Positions 12,919 through 21,259 of a DNA stretch of 23,572 nt are shown here, piece after piece. This stretch comes from Haplomitrium mnioides. Taxonomy: Eukaryota > Marchantiophyta > Haplomitriopsida > Calobryales. The notes under the pieces were generated by a model. That model ran no database searches, was not told the origin of the DNA, and worked only from the letters and a program-made list of their open reading frames with translations. The stretch lies in assembly GCA_049999725.1 (NCBI GenBank), contig JBNGIS010008945.1, positions 1-23,572 of the forward strand. The letters are read 5' to 3'. How positions within the stretch are numbered: position 1 is the first letter of the stretch; each line of letters starts with the position of its first letter. Position numbers and translations under genes: made by a program.

Positions 12919-13752
12919 ATGACATTTGTTGAATCTATGAAATTTCAAGCCCTAAAACTGGATGGCTTCAATTACTGTTCTTGGTCACTCAATGTCATGA
13001 CATACTTGACATCCAAAGTTATCCGTGAAGTCATCAACTCATATAACAACGTCACCCTGTGTGGCGCAGCTAAAGCGCTGATCCTACTCAAACATCATAT
13101 GGTCGAACTCCTCTGGCTTCAATACCTCAATTTTCACAGTCCCCACCTACTATGGGAAGAACTCAAACTTAGATTCGACCATTTGACAACGATATCGCTT
13201 CTAGCAGCGAGGCACGATTGGATCAACCTACGAGTCTAGGACCACACGTCCAATACAAATTACAACAACGAATTATTTTGCATAGTCTCACAACTAGCAA
13301 TCTGCAGCCACCTAGTGATCGACGAAGAACGGATAGAGAAAACTCTATCTACATTTCTTGTGAGCAATCTCATCTTGGCATCTCAATATCGTAACATGCA
13401 ATTCACTTCGTACTCCGAACTCATAGCATGCATGCTACTTGCCAAAAAACACCAACTACTACTCATAGAAAATGCAAAGAAGCGACCCACAGGGTCAGCC
13501 ACACCTCATCTGAACCTCAAATCACATTTTATAGGCTTCAGCCTTTACTCTCCCTCTAGGAATAAGCAATTTTCCAGAGGCAGAGGAAGAAGTAGCCTCA
13601 AATTCAGGGGGAGCGTAAGCCGGTCTACCAGCAGTCGACCTCTCTATGCAAACCACCGGGATAGAAATCCCAACCGTCGCATCCTGACGACACCAAAGTA
13701 TGTGCCCCAACATACATGCAGAGTGCCAGTGCACCTAGCGCGCCTATACTAG
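12919..13752 (+). pseudogene. gag (capsid) region of Copia element, broken
   Basis: Encodes the capsid polyprotein that packages element RNA in cytoplasmic particles. ATG 12919 is the first Met in this frame; the frame is open upstream only to about 12760. Recognisable stretches in order are a FNYCSWSLNVMTYL start region, LLKHHMVE, LWEELKLRFDH, ARHDWINLRV, LSTFLVSN, YSELIACMLLA and RPTGSA, all matching the UBN2-type Copia gag layout. A basic RGRGRSS tract follows, as before a nucleocapsid. TAG at 13237-13239 (QDF-type position, so probably CAG originally) splits the frame, and a second TAG ends it at 13750-13752. I see no intact CCHC zinc knuckle, although a cysteine-bearing remnant appears near 13710-13730. 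Confidence 0.85.
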
Positions 13753-13800
13753 CAAAGCACCAAACCTCACACTCATTAGGTACATGGCAACTTACTGGAA

Positions 13801-14160
13801 ATGACAGACAATGATGAGTATCCACAATACAGTGTACATCCTGAAAATCACATGACTCAATCAGCACTATCCGACCAGACACATGGATCTGAGATAACAA
13901 GCATTGTCGATAGCAGTTCCTTCCATACTATCTTGCAAGACCGCAAATATTTCTCATCCATCACCCCTTCTTCCAGGCCAATGACTACTATTATAGGCCA
14001 TAATTAAATTGAAGAAGGACATGGTCCAACGACCGTCATTTTTCCAAATGGAACAAGACTGGACATCAAATCAGCAATTTATACACCTACAGCAATCAGA
14101 AACCTCATAAGTTTCCGAGACATCAGACAGAATGGTTTTCACATTCAAACAGGATCAGTT
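13801..14160 (+). pseudogene. Aspartic protease region of Copia pol, broken
   Basis: Same frame as gag. The catalytic aspartate lies in IVDSSSFHTIL (Asp codon 13909-13911), where the family has D-S-G or D-S-A, so the third position is altered. Downstream stretches GHGPTTVIFPNGTRLDI and RNLISFRDIRQNGFHI match the second half of Copia proteases. TAA at 14005-14007 cuts the domain, and TAG at 13777-13779 lies just before it. The product would cut the polyprotein; no intact enzyme can be made here. Confidence 0.8.
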
Positions 14161-14184
14161 CAGGACAAAGAAATCCTCCCCATC

Positions 14185-15606
14185 TTGACTCAAATCCTAA
14201 TAGGCTTTGACATACAAGAATCTTTCCCCCTATCACCACTGGGATTATACACCACAAAAATATTCTCATATCATGTCTCTATCAAAATGGTATCTATAGC
14301 CATTACATGGCATAACCGCCTTGGACATCCAAGCTGTGACATGTTCTACCGTATTGAGAAGGACAACAAAATCATACCAGAAAATGTGCATCCACTGCCA
14401 CTGCAAACTCCATGCTTGGCATGCGCACAAGGCAAATTGAAAATTACACCTTCTCATGACAAGAAAACAATATCGATCCCTTAATTTTTCGATCAGATCC
14501 ATGCCGATGTTTGTGAGCCTATCCACCCACCCTCAGGACCATTCAGATACTTTCTTATCACCATAGATGCATTATCCAAATGGTCAGAAGTATCCCTTCT
14601 TACAACCAAAAACATGGTCTTCTCAAAACTTGTGCCCCAAATTCTGAAACTCTCAGTGCAATTCCCTGATTACCTAATCAGAAACCTGAGAGTGGACAAT
14701 GCTGGAGAATTCTCTTCACAAACTTTTGATGACTTCTACACATCTGCGAGTATAAACATACAATACTCAGTACCACATGTACACTTCCAAAATGGCATCG
14801 CAAAATCGGCTATTAAGAGAATCCAACTCATCGCAAGACCATTACTTCTAAACTCAAATCTCCCCACCTCTGCTTGGGGACATGCAGTCATGCATGCAGC
14901 AACTCTATTACGTTATAGACCATCTGCATTCAACAAGAATTCCCCGCACCAACTTACAACAAGAATTCCAGCACATTTATCACATCTACACATATTTGGC
15001 TACTTGGTCATCGTTCTAATATTAGGACCATATCAAACAAAAATGGGACCACAACGTCGAAAAGGCATATACATTGGTTTTGAGTCCCATTCCATCATCC
15101 GATACCTTGAACCCTCAACATCTGATGTGTTTAAGTCTCGATTTGTATACTATCAATTCTTTGAAGAATCCTTTCCACATCTGACACAAGAGGACAAGGT
15201 CATACGACCAAAACTTGAGGATAATTTAATATGACACCAACATTTGCCATTGGATTTTGATCAACAAAATGGACATTCAGATGCTGAAGTCAGAAGACTC
15301 CTCAATTTACATAAGATATTGGTTAAAATACCTAACGCATTTACTAATGCCTCCAACATCACAAAATCGCACATAAAAGCTGCAAACGCTCCAGTGCGAC
15401 TCCAAAAGATTGATACACTCGCAACTGATATACAACCCAAGGCAAAGCGTGGCAAACCCATAGGCTCAAAGAATAAGCTTAGACCATCGACATCAATGAA
15501 CATTGCTACAGAGAACGATGAAATAGCAATTGATTATTCCCATACCGGTCAAATATGGAATAGATTCCAGACCACTATGGATGATTTATTTGCATTCTTG
15601 ATATCA
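14185..15606 (+). pseudogene. Integrase region of Copia pol, broken
   Basis: Same frame as gag and protease. An intact HHCC zinc motif is seen (WHNRLGHPS ... CLAC), then the retroviral-type core with ADVCEPI (first Asp) and RVDNAGEF (second Asp). The third catalytic residue is lost: the family motif NGLAES reads NGIAKS, with Lys codon AAA at 14803-14805 replacing Glu. The C-terminal part has KMGPQRRKGIYIGFE and RYLEPSTSDVFKSRF, then the basic KRGKPIGSK tract. Stops at 14482-14484 (TAA), 15232-15234 (TGA) and 15607-15609 (TAA) break it. The enzyme would insert element cDNA into the genome. Confidence 0.88.
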
Positions 15607-15660
15607 TAATCTATGCACAAGGATATACATGATCCTTTATCTGTAAGAAAAGCACAATCA

Positions 15661-16072
15661 AGATCTGATTGGCCTCAATAGGAAAAGGCAATTAATTCGG
15701 AACTTGACTCTCTCATAAATCGACAAGTTTTCAGTTCCATCATGCCTGCACCCACTGATGTGCATTTAACTGATTACAGATTTATTTTTGTCCGCAAATA
15801 TAATGCAAAAAGCGATGTCACAAGATAAAAAAGCAAGATTAGTGGCCAAAGGATACACTCAAATTCCTGGACGTGACTATGATCTCACATACTCACCTGT
15901 CATGGACACTATTACTTACAAATACATGATAGCCTTCACTATCCAACGTCATCTAACCATGCATATAATGGACGTCATCACTGCTTACTTATATGGTACC
16001 TTAGATACCTAGATTTTTATGAAGGTACCCCCCGAGCGTATATCAAGAATGGCATTTCACATTTAGGGGGAG
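15661..16072 (+). pseudogene. Reverse transcriptase, N-terminal part, broken
   Basis: Begins with the DWPQ-stop-EKAINSELDSL stretch, where TAG at 15679-15681 stands for a conserved Trp (TGG to TAG). RFIFVRKYN follows, then a one-base indel in an A run near 15826-15833 moves the frame from 1 to 2. In frame 2 come KARLVAKGYTQIPGRDYDLT and MDVITAYLYG; the latter is catalytic motif A with its Asp intact. KVPPE marks the start of the usual loop. TAG codons at 16010-16012 and 16064-16066 interrupt the frame just before the tandem GPLV expansion. Confidence 0.85.
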
Positions 16073-16088
16073 AACAACCAAAGTGCAT

Positions 16089-16623
16089 ATGGACCTTTAG
16101 TCCCAAATGGCCCAAATTTTGAGATTAGACCTTTTGTCTCTCATGGCCTAAATTTTGAGGTTGGACCTTTTGTCCCTCATGACATGCACTATAAAAATGG
16201 ACCTTTAGTCTACAGAGGCACAATAACTCAAAATGGACCTTTTGTCTACAAAGACCTCAATCTAGGAAAAGGACCTTCTGTTCGCAAAAGGCCATTGCCA
16301 ATCCAGAAAGGACTTTTAGTCTTCACATCTAAAAGACGATGCCAAATGATGGAAACTAAGCTAAGCAAGCAGCAAATCAATGGATCTTTAGTCCAGCCAG
16401 CGTGCTCGCTGAGCAAACAGCAAATCAATGGACCTTTAGTCCAGCCAGCGCACTCGCTGAGCAAGCAGCAAATCAATGGACCTTTAGTCCAGCCAACGCA
16501 CTTGCTGAGCAAGCACCAAATTAATGGACCTTTAGTCCAGCCAGCCAATTTGCTGAGCAAACAAAGTTGCAGAGGACCTTTAGTCCCACATATATACAAG
16601 CTGCAAAGTGGACCTTTAGTCCC
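16089..16623 (+). repeat. In-frame GGACCTTTAGTCC tandem expansion within RT
   Basis: About 13 copies of a short motif, GGACCTTTAGTCC or close variants, spaced 34-50 bp apart and encoding GPLV or GPFV followed by Pro, Gln, Tyr or Ser. It sits between RT motif A (MDVITAYLYG) and YGLKQSG, where related Copia elements have only a short loop of a few dozen residues. All copies are in the same frame as the flanking RT, and there is no stop from 16067 to 17146. A single related remnant, GACCTTTAGTCA, occurs after pol near 17931. Confidence 0.9.
16360..16551. repeat. Four 48-bp units nested in the RT expansion
   Basis: Four consecutive units at 16360-16407, 16408-16455, 16456-16503 and 16504-16551, followed by a partial fifth. 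Each reads GCTGAGCAAGCAGCAAATCA, then ATGGACCTTTAGTCC, then AGCCAGCGCACTC with few changes. Each encodes 16 residues of the type LSKQQINGPLVQPAHS. They are more alike than the other GPLV units, so they are the latest amplification. Confidence 0.9.
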
Positions 16624-16699
16624 CCATCATCAAAGTATTCCACATGACAATGTGAAGTTGGCAAAGCATTCTATAAATGCATCTGGATCACATATCGAT

Positions 16700-17380
16700 C
16701 AACCAAGCACACAAATGGCAGTTCAAGTCCTAAGATCAATATATGGACTCAAACAGAGTGGCAAAAATTGGTACCAGAGATTCGAATCAGAAATGATAAC
16801 ACTAAATTTTACAAATGATGACATTACTCCATGCTTATTTATGAAACACCAAGGATCTGAATATGTCATAGTTGCACTCTATGTAGACGACATAAACATT
16901 TTTGGCACAAAAGCTTTAGCTGCCAGTACTATCGCCAAACTAAAGGATATATTTCAAATGCGAGACATTGGAGAACCTGATCTCTGTCTTGGAATCCACT
17001 TTGAGCATATACCCAATGGTATTCTGATTCATCAGTCCACATATATGGCCAAGATTCTCAAGCAATTCAATATGGACAATGCTCATCCAACGAGTACCCC
17101 AATGGAGTTGAGATCTTCGGACCCAACAAATGACATGTTCGGAAAATGAAAAGAACATGAACCAATTATGAGATCAGAAAAATCATACCTGTGGATAATA
17201 GGAGCACTCATGTATCTTGAAAATTAGACTAGACTTGATATATCTTTTGCATTAAATATGCTCGCAAGGTACAGCTCTCAACCCACCATTTGCCACTAGA
17301 ACGGGCTCAAACACATTTTCAGATACCTGAAAGGTACAAAAGACATGGGACTCTTTTTCCTTTAAAATGCATCAAATGAT
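16700..17380 (+). pseudogene. Reverse transcriptase, C-terminal part, broken
   Basis: Frame 2. Opens with QVLRSIYGLKQSGKNWYQRF, then CLFMKHQGSEYVIVALYVDD; the YVDD catalytic motif is at 16880-16891 and intact. DIFQMRDIGEPDLCLGI and YMAKILKQFNM follow as in Copia RT. The connection domain (SYLWIIGALMYL, TRLDISFALNMLARY, HIFRYLKGTKDMGLF) is cut by TGA 17147-17149, TAG near 17227, TAG near 17298 and TAA near 17362. The product would copy element RNA into DNA. Confidence 0.88.
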
Positions 17381-17890
17381 ATTGTCGGCTATGTCGACGT
17401 TGGATACCTATCTAATCCTAATGACGCAAAATCTCAAACAGGATATGTTTTTCTTAAAAAGAAACATTGCTATCTCATGGAAGAGCACCAAGCAAACAAT
17501 TACTACTACCTCGACCAATCATGCAGAGATCATTGCCTTTATGAGGCCAATAGGGAATGTATATGGCTCCGACAACTTATTGACTATATCAACACCAATG
17601 CGGGCCAACCTATACTTAATTCCCCTATTGTAATATATGAGAACAATCGACCATACGTTGACCAAATTGCTCAAGGTTTCATTAAAGGTGACAGAATTAA
17701 ACATATTGCTTCTAAATTCTTTTACACCCATGAGCAACATGGTGATAAAATCAATATCCAATGGATAGCAAGCAAAGATAATAGAAAAGATATCTCCACC
17801 AAACCACTTCCACCCGCCCTACATATTGCACATATTAAGGGGATTGGTTTGAGAAGATTCTCTGAATTACAACAGAATAGTATATATTAA
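17381..17890 (+). pseudogene. RNase H region of Copia pol, broken
   Basis: GYVDVGYLSNPNDAKSQTGY carries the first acidic residue. The next conserved stretch, ISWKSTKQTITTTSTNHAEI, is in frame 3, and the reading then returns to frame 2 for YEANRECIWLRQLIDYI; two compensating frameshifts therefore lie near 17455 and 17545. The end reads HIASKFFYTHEQHGDKINIQ and SKDNRKDISTKPLP, the usual Copia pol C-terminus, with TAA at 17888-17890. The enzyme would remove RNA from RNA:DNA hybrids. Confidence 0.85.
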
Positions 17891-18400
17891 CTATTTGCGT
17901 TTATATACATACATTTCTACCCCTATCTGACCTTTAGTCATGAAGATCAAGGATTGCAAAGACGATCATTTATTTTGAAGCAAATGCCTAATCTTGTCTA
18001 AATATATTACAGGTAATGCTAGGAGCATATTATATCAGAAGCTGATATCACTTCTTAGCTTTTGAGGTTGACATCATTTTTTAGACAGATCTTCAAGACA
18101 CAAAAAGAGGACACAACAACAACAATAGTGAAGACACAACAACACCACACAGCAACATTATGACACTGCCATACTCTTGAAGGCAAAAATTTTGAGAAAA
18201 GTTTTTCTTTCTTGACATTGTGATTATTTACGTACACTCCACAATATACCATAATCAACCTATACATATGTGGTGGCACTCTTTCCCTCGGAAGAAAGTG
18301 GGAGGGTTCTAATGAGACCACACATACATAGGATTTGGACTTGGAATTCCATGGATATATAGTTCCTTTTAAATGTGGCTGATTATTAGTAGAAGAATCA
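17891..18400 (+). other. Non-coding 3' region of the Copia element
   Basis: About 510 bp between the pol stop and the purine tract. No conserved coding sequence is seen. It includes an A/C-rich stretch with repeated ACAACA near 18110-18150 and one GPLV-type DNA remnant at its start. Confidence 0.7.
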
Positions 18401-18412
18401 GCAAATGGGGAG
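18401..18412 (+). other. Polypurine tract
   Basis: GCAAATGGGGAG ends directly at the 3' LTR start, the position of the plus-strand DNA primer in LTR retrotransposons. It is short and interrupted by C and T, but the GGGGAG end next to the LTR is typical. Confidence 0.65.
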
Positions 18413-18499
18413 TATTATGGGGACCATATATAACCCTATATTAGGAGTTGTACTCTCATTCATTCATTCTATTCTACTCTCGCTCTCGGAAGCTCTCGC

Positions 18500-18542
<43 letters not shown>

Positions 18543-18561
18543 GTGCTCATGCGATATAACA
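18413..18561 (+). repeat. 3' LTR of the Copia element
   Basis: 149 bp copy of the 5' LTR, beginning TATTATGGGGACC (the first dinucleotide TG has become TA) and ending GCGATATAACA. It is longer than the 5' copy mainly because its GT tract has grown to 17 repeats. It follows directly on a purine-rich tract and is followed by TTTTT, as expected for a Copia 3' end. Confidence 0.93.
18502..18535. repeat. GT microsatellite in 3' LTR, (GT)17
   Basis: Seventeen GT dinucleotides preceded by CGCGC. This is the expanded counterpart of the (GT)8 tract in the 5' LTR. Confidence 0.9.
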
Positions 18562-18566
18562 TTTTT
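18562..18566. repeat. Target-site duplication, right copy (TTTTT)
   Basis: Right-hand partner of the TTTTT at 10941-10945. The satellite resumes immediately with CTTTTTAGTTTTTCTTC. Confidence 0.65.
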
Positions 18567-19139
18567 TCTTTTTAGTTTTTCTTCTAGTACATGTACTTAT
18601 CTTAGAACCTTGTATTTGAACTTTTTATTTCTTTTTAGTTCCTTTTCTGCTACATGTGCTTATCTTGGAACCTTTTATTTGAACCTTCTATCTCTTTTTA
18701 GTTCTTTATCTACTACATGTTCTTATCTTAGAGCTTGTATTTGAATCTCGTATCTCCTATAAGTTCTTCTTCTACTACATATGCTTGTGTAAGAACCTTT
18801 CATTTGAAACTTCTATCTCTTTTTAGTTCTTTCTCTCTTATGTGAATGTATCTTAGAGCCTTCTATTTGAGTCTTCTATCTCTATTTTATTCTTTTTGTG
18901 CTACATGTACTCAAATTAGAGCCTTGTATTTGAACCTCCTATCTCTCTTTAGTATTTTTTCTACTACACGTTCTCATCTTAGAGCTTCTATTTAAACCTT
19001 CTATCTCTTTTTAATTCTTCTTCTGCTACGTGTTCATATCTTAGAACATTCTATTTGAACGTTATATCTCTCTTTAGTGTTTTCTCTACTATGTGTTGCT
19101 ATCTTAGAGGTTGCATTTAAACCTCTATCTCTCTTTAAA
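18567..19139. repeat. 63-bp satellite array, right arm
   Basis: About nine further units of the same satellite, in the same orientation, continue directly after the retrotransposon. They show the same blocks: TTTAGTTCTTT, CTACATGTTCTTATCTTAG, and TATTTGAACCTT. The last recognisable unit ends near CTATCTCTCTTTAAACAG. Beyond it the sequence becomes ordinary AT-rich DNA, so this is the true right edge of the array. Joining the sequence before 10941 to that after 18566 restores a normal repeat unit, which shows the two arms were once continuous. Confidence 0.93.
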
Positions 19140-19554
19140 CAGCCTCTACTTTGAACCAAGAACCGCTATAGGGATTTTGTTTCATTTTTCGCTCTCAAAA
19201 ACCAATTTTGTAATGCACACTTTAAAAATCATGATTTTCACGCTAGTAATATTCGTTTGTAAAAAAAAATGTAATTATACATATAAAAATAACTCACTTT
19301 GAGTGCACATTGTATTGAAAATAAAATTTCTTATAAGTATTTTAACAATATTACATCTATAATTTCATCTTTCAAAAGTATGAGCATCAACAAACAAAAA
19401 ATATAGAAAAATTTATATGATATTTGTTGTTAAATATTTTCAAAACAAACAATTATATCTATAATTTGAAATTTTGATTAAAAAATTCAAATTTTATACA
19501 AAAAAGATTTGAAAAGAATTCTAAAGTGCTGACATAAGAGGATTGTTGAAGCAA

Positions 19555-19720
19555 ATATGTGAATAGATTGTTGAAGCCTATGCGCGCATGGACAACTAAT
19601 GCCCAAGTATAGACATACTTTGTTTGAAAAATACTTGCATGCAGAGACAACTATAGCTAACTTGAGTTTGAATAAATGAAACCCACACCCGCATGGACAA
19701 TTCAAGTGATCCAAGACTGT
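19555..19720. repeat. Degenerate copies of the 24-bp palindromic repeat
   Basis: CCTATGCGCGCATGGACAAC is clearly related to the 21365-21837 array. Weaker copies follow (AAGTATAGACATACT, TTGCATGCAGAGACAAC, CCCGCATGGACAATTCAAG). Spacing is less regular than in the other two arrays. Confidence 0.65.
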
Positions 19721-19952
19721 TGAATAATTCAAAGTAGAGAATGCAGAAGATTGTTTAAGAAGAAATAGAAAATGGAAAAGGAAAGTGAACTTCCATGCCA
19801 ACATAGACTTCTTTGCTAAATTTCAAAAAACCAAATTGCTTTGCTCAAAAACCATTTTAAGCACCAAATTGAATTGTGATGAAAAGATTTAAAATGGACT
19901 GGGAGTGCAACAAGATTAAAACTTTAGCAAAGAAAACTTTGTAAAAAAATAC

Positions 19953-19958
19953 TTTATT
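19953..19958 (-). terminator. Candidate polyadenylation signal AATAAA
   Basis: On the minus strand, AATAAA lies about 58 nt past the TAG that ends the methyltransferase-like frame (20016-20018). Position and sequence suit a polyadenylation signal of that gene. In AT-rich DNA this hexamer is common, so it is only a candidate. Confidence 0.4.
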
Positions 19959-20015
19959 AATAAAACAATTTCTTCAACCAGATGCCACAACTCTATCCTC
20001 TTTAGGAGGAATTGT

Positions 20016-20604
20016 CTAATCTAAATCCACTGGTTGAGCATATGGAGCCGCTATAGAGTCCTGCCAAGACTTTCCAATCCCAAAGATGGCAACAAAATCA
20101 CCATTAGCACCTGTAGTACCAAGAGGAGTAGGTTCCTTGTGGTATGCATACATTATCTTTGACTGTGTCACGTCGAATGGCAAGGAAGCTATCATCAAAA
20201 CTCTCTAAGGAATGTAGATCGATTGACGCCTATCATATTCCACAGCGATGCAATTTTGCATTAGCTTTAAAGCACAAACAAGGCATGTGCCGGACACAGA
20301 GCAAAGATCTAAGATCCAATCTCGCTCTATTGACAAATGGTTAGCAAAAAATTTGTAAAAAGCTTACATCTTTTGATAAACAATTACAGGAGCATCATCT
20401 CTTGGATGTTTTAGTTTGGCCGAAATCGTAGGACGTCTAAAAACACTACGCATTATCTGCTCAGGTTAATCACTCATAAGAGCAAGCTTCAAATTAAAAA
20501 GCCTCATGCTCCTCTTTCCTTCTTTTATCCAGTAGCCCACTGTCCAATACTCGTAGGCGTGTGCAATTCTCAGACCACCAGAATAATGAATGTTTGTTTT
20601 GTCA
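20016..20604 (-). pseudogene. Last exon of DNA amino-methyltransferase-like gene
   Basis: Starts after an acceptor with a polypyrimidine tract (TTTTTTCTTATTACAG) and ends at TAG 20016-20018, 589 nt. One frame reads through: SGGLRIAHAYEYWTVGYW (20529-20561 for the HAYEY part), LKHPRDDAPVIVYQK, FFANHLSIERDWILDLCSVSGT, then NCIAVEYDRRQ. These match the C-terminal half of N6_N4_Mtase-type enzymes, which transfer a methyl group from SAM to adenine N6 or cytosine N4: motif I is D-x-C/F-x-G-S-G-T and the VE-x-D stretch is motif II. The first glycine of motif I is Val here (20286-20309). Three stops, at 20466-20468, 20364-20366 and 20205-20207, interrupt the frame. The tail (about 60 residues) has no recognised domain. 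The target base and source lineage are unknown. Confidence 0.75.
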
Positions 20605-20700
20605 CTGTAATAAGAAAAAAAAAACAAATCAAACATTGTAAACAAAGTGTAGGAAAACTAAACAAGATAAACTAAAACCCAAAAAAATCAAAGAACTTAC
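20605..20700 (-). other. Intron between middle and last exons
   Basis: 96 nt with GTAAGT donor and TTACAG acceptor, A/T-rich with a long T tract before the AG on the minus strand. Its size and signals suit a plant spliceosomal intron. Reading phases on both sides agree (2 nt left, 1 nt gained). Confidence 0.65.
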
Positions 20701-21259
20701 CAGATGCCATGGTCAATGTCACAACAAACTTCAGAAAGGGCATCGTTGACAATGCCAAAATGCTACGACAAATGTATAATTACAAATGACAAAAAATCCA
20801 ACATCGTGATTGCCGCAAAAGATGAAACCATGTAAAAAAAAAATCATCTTTAGAAAAAGGTTCTGAATCGTCAGGCTTGCATTCCTTAAGGTTTTAACCG
20901 TAAGGAATATCCGCAATCGCCAAAGTGAAACACCTAGGTTTCACAAATCCTTTCAACTGACAAACGTTGGCCTCCCCGTGGACTTAGTAATATGCCATGT
21001 TGAGACCATCAACATAAGACATTAAGTCCTCATCCTTGTCTCTCACAACTTCATCAGTTGGGAGGGATGCAACATCATTTTATTGCCTTAATTTCCACTC
21101 TCTAGCTTCTTGGCAATGAAGCAGAAAAGCAAGAGGGTAGAAAACTAGTGTTGGGGTCTGGTCTTGATCTTCTGGGGCTTCTTCGACCCTAGATATTTTT
21201 TGCCCTTTTGCAGCTGCGGTGATATTTTTCACAAGCTGATGTTTGAATGTTTTGTCCCC
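20701..21259 (-). pseudogene. Middle exon of DNA amino-methyltransferase-like gene
   Basis: 559 nt between an acceptor (polypyrimidine tract then GAGTAG, ending at 21260) and the donor CATCTG|GTAAGT (20700). It starts in phase 0, agreeing with the upstream donor, and ends in phase 2, agreeing with the last exon. The frame reads GDKTFKHQLVKNITAAAKGQ, then a charged linker (EEAPEDQDQ), then FYPLAFLLHCQEAREWKLRQ. Near the end is CFTLAIADIPYG (ADIPYG at 20897-20914), equal to catalytic motif IV (DPPY) with Pro to Ile, then SEPFSKDD. TAA stops are at 21080-21082, 20984-20986 and 20894-20896. A T-run frameshift near 20840 precedes HFGIVNDALSEVCCDIDHGI, which corresponds to the region just before SGGLR in these enzymes. 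Confidence 0.7.

Larger units (their letters stand above)
10946..18561 (+). mobile_element. Degraded Ty1/Copia LTR retrotransposon (Ale/Retrofit-like)
   Basis: A complete but dead element of about 7.6 kb inserted in the satellite. It has two direct LTRs, a leader, gag, protease, integrase, reverse transcriptase and RNase H in Copia order (integrase before RT), a purine tract and a 5 bp flanking duplication. The gag pattern (LWEELKLRFDH, YSELIACML, RPTGSA), the pre-integrase WHNRLGHPS motif, the RGKPIGSK tract after the integrase and the very short LTRs point to the Ale/Retrofit group of plant Copia elements; that lineage call is from memory of the family. Gag through early RT lies in frame 1 and the rest in frame 2. 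I count about 14 in-frame stops and at least three frame changes, so it cannot move by itself. Confidence 0.95.
19140..20015. other. AT-rich non-coding spacer
   Basis: After the satellite ends, the DNA is AT-rich with A runs and no reading frame that resembles a protein on either strand. Its right end is the probable 3' untranslated region of the minus-strand methyltransferase-like gene. Degenerate copies of the palindromic 24 bp repeat lie near 19555-19720. Confidence 0.65.

Noticed and set aside
13522-13900. Minus-strand open frames across gag and protease.
   Set aside because: They are shadows of the + strand gag-pol frame and show no motif.
16184-17149. A free-standing 321-codon gene.
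   Set aside because: Its first half is the GPLV repeat and its second half is Copia RT with YVDD, in frame with RT sequence upstream; it is an internal piece of pol.
20327-20367. A 41-nt GTAAGC...AATAG intron candidate splitting the last methyltransferase exon.
   Set aside because: It is shorter than plant introns usually are. Reading straight through it gives FYKFFANHLSIERDW, which fits the family better with a single stop codon.
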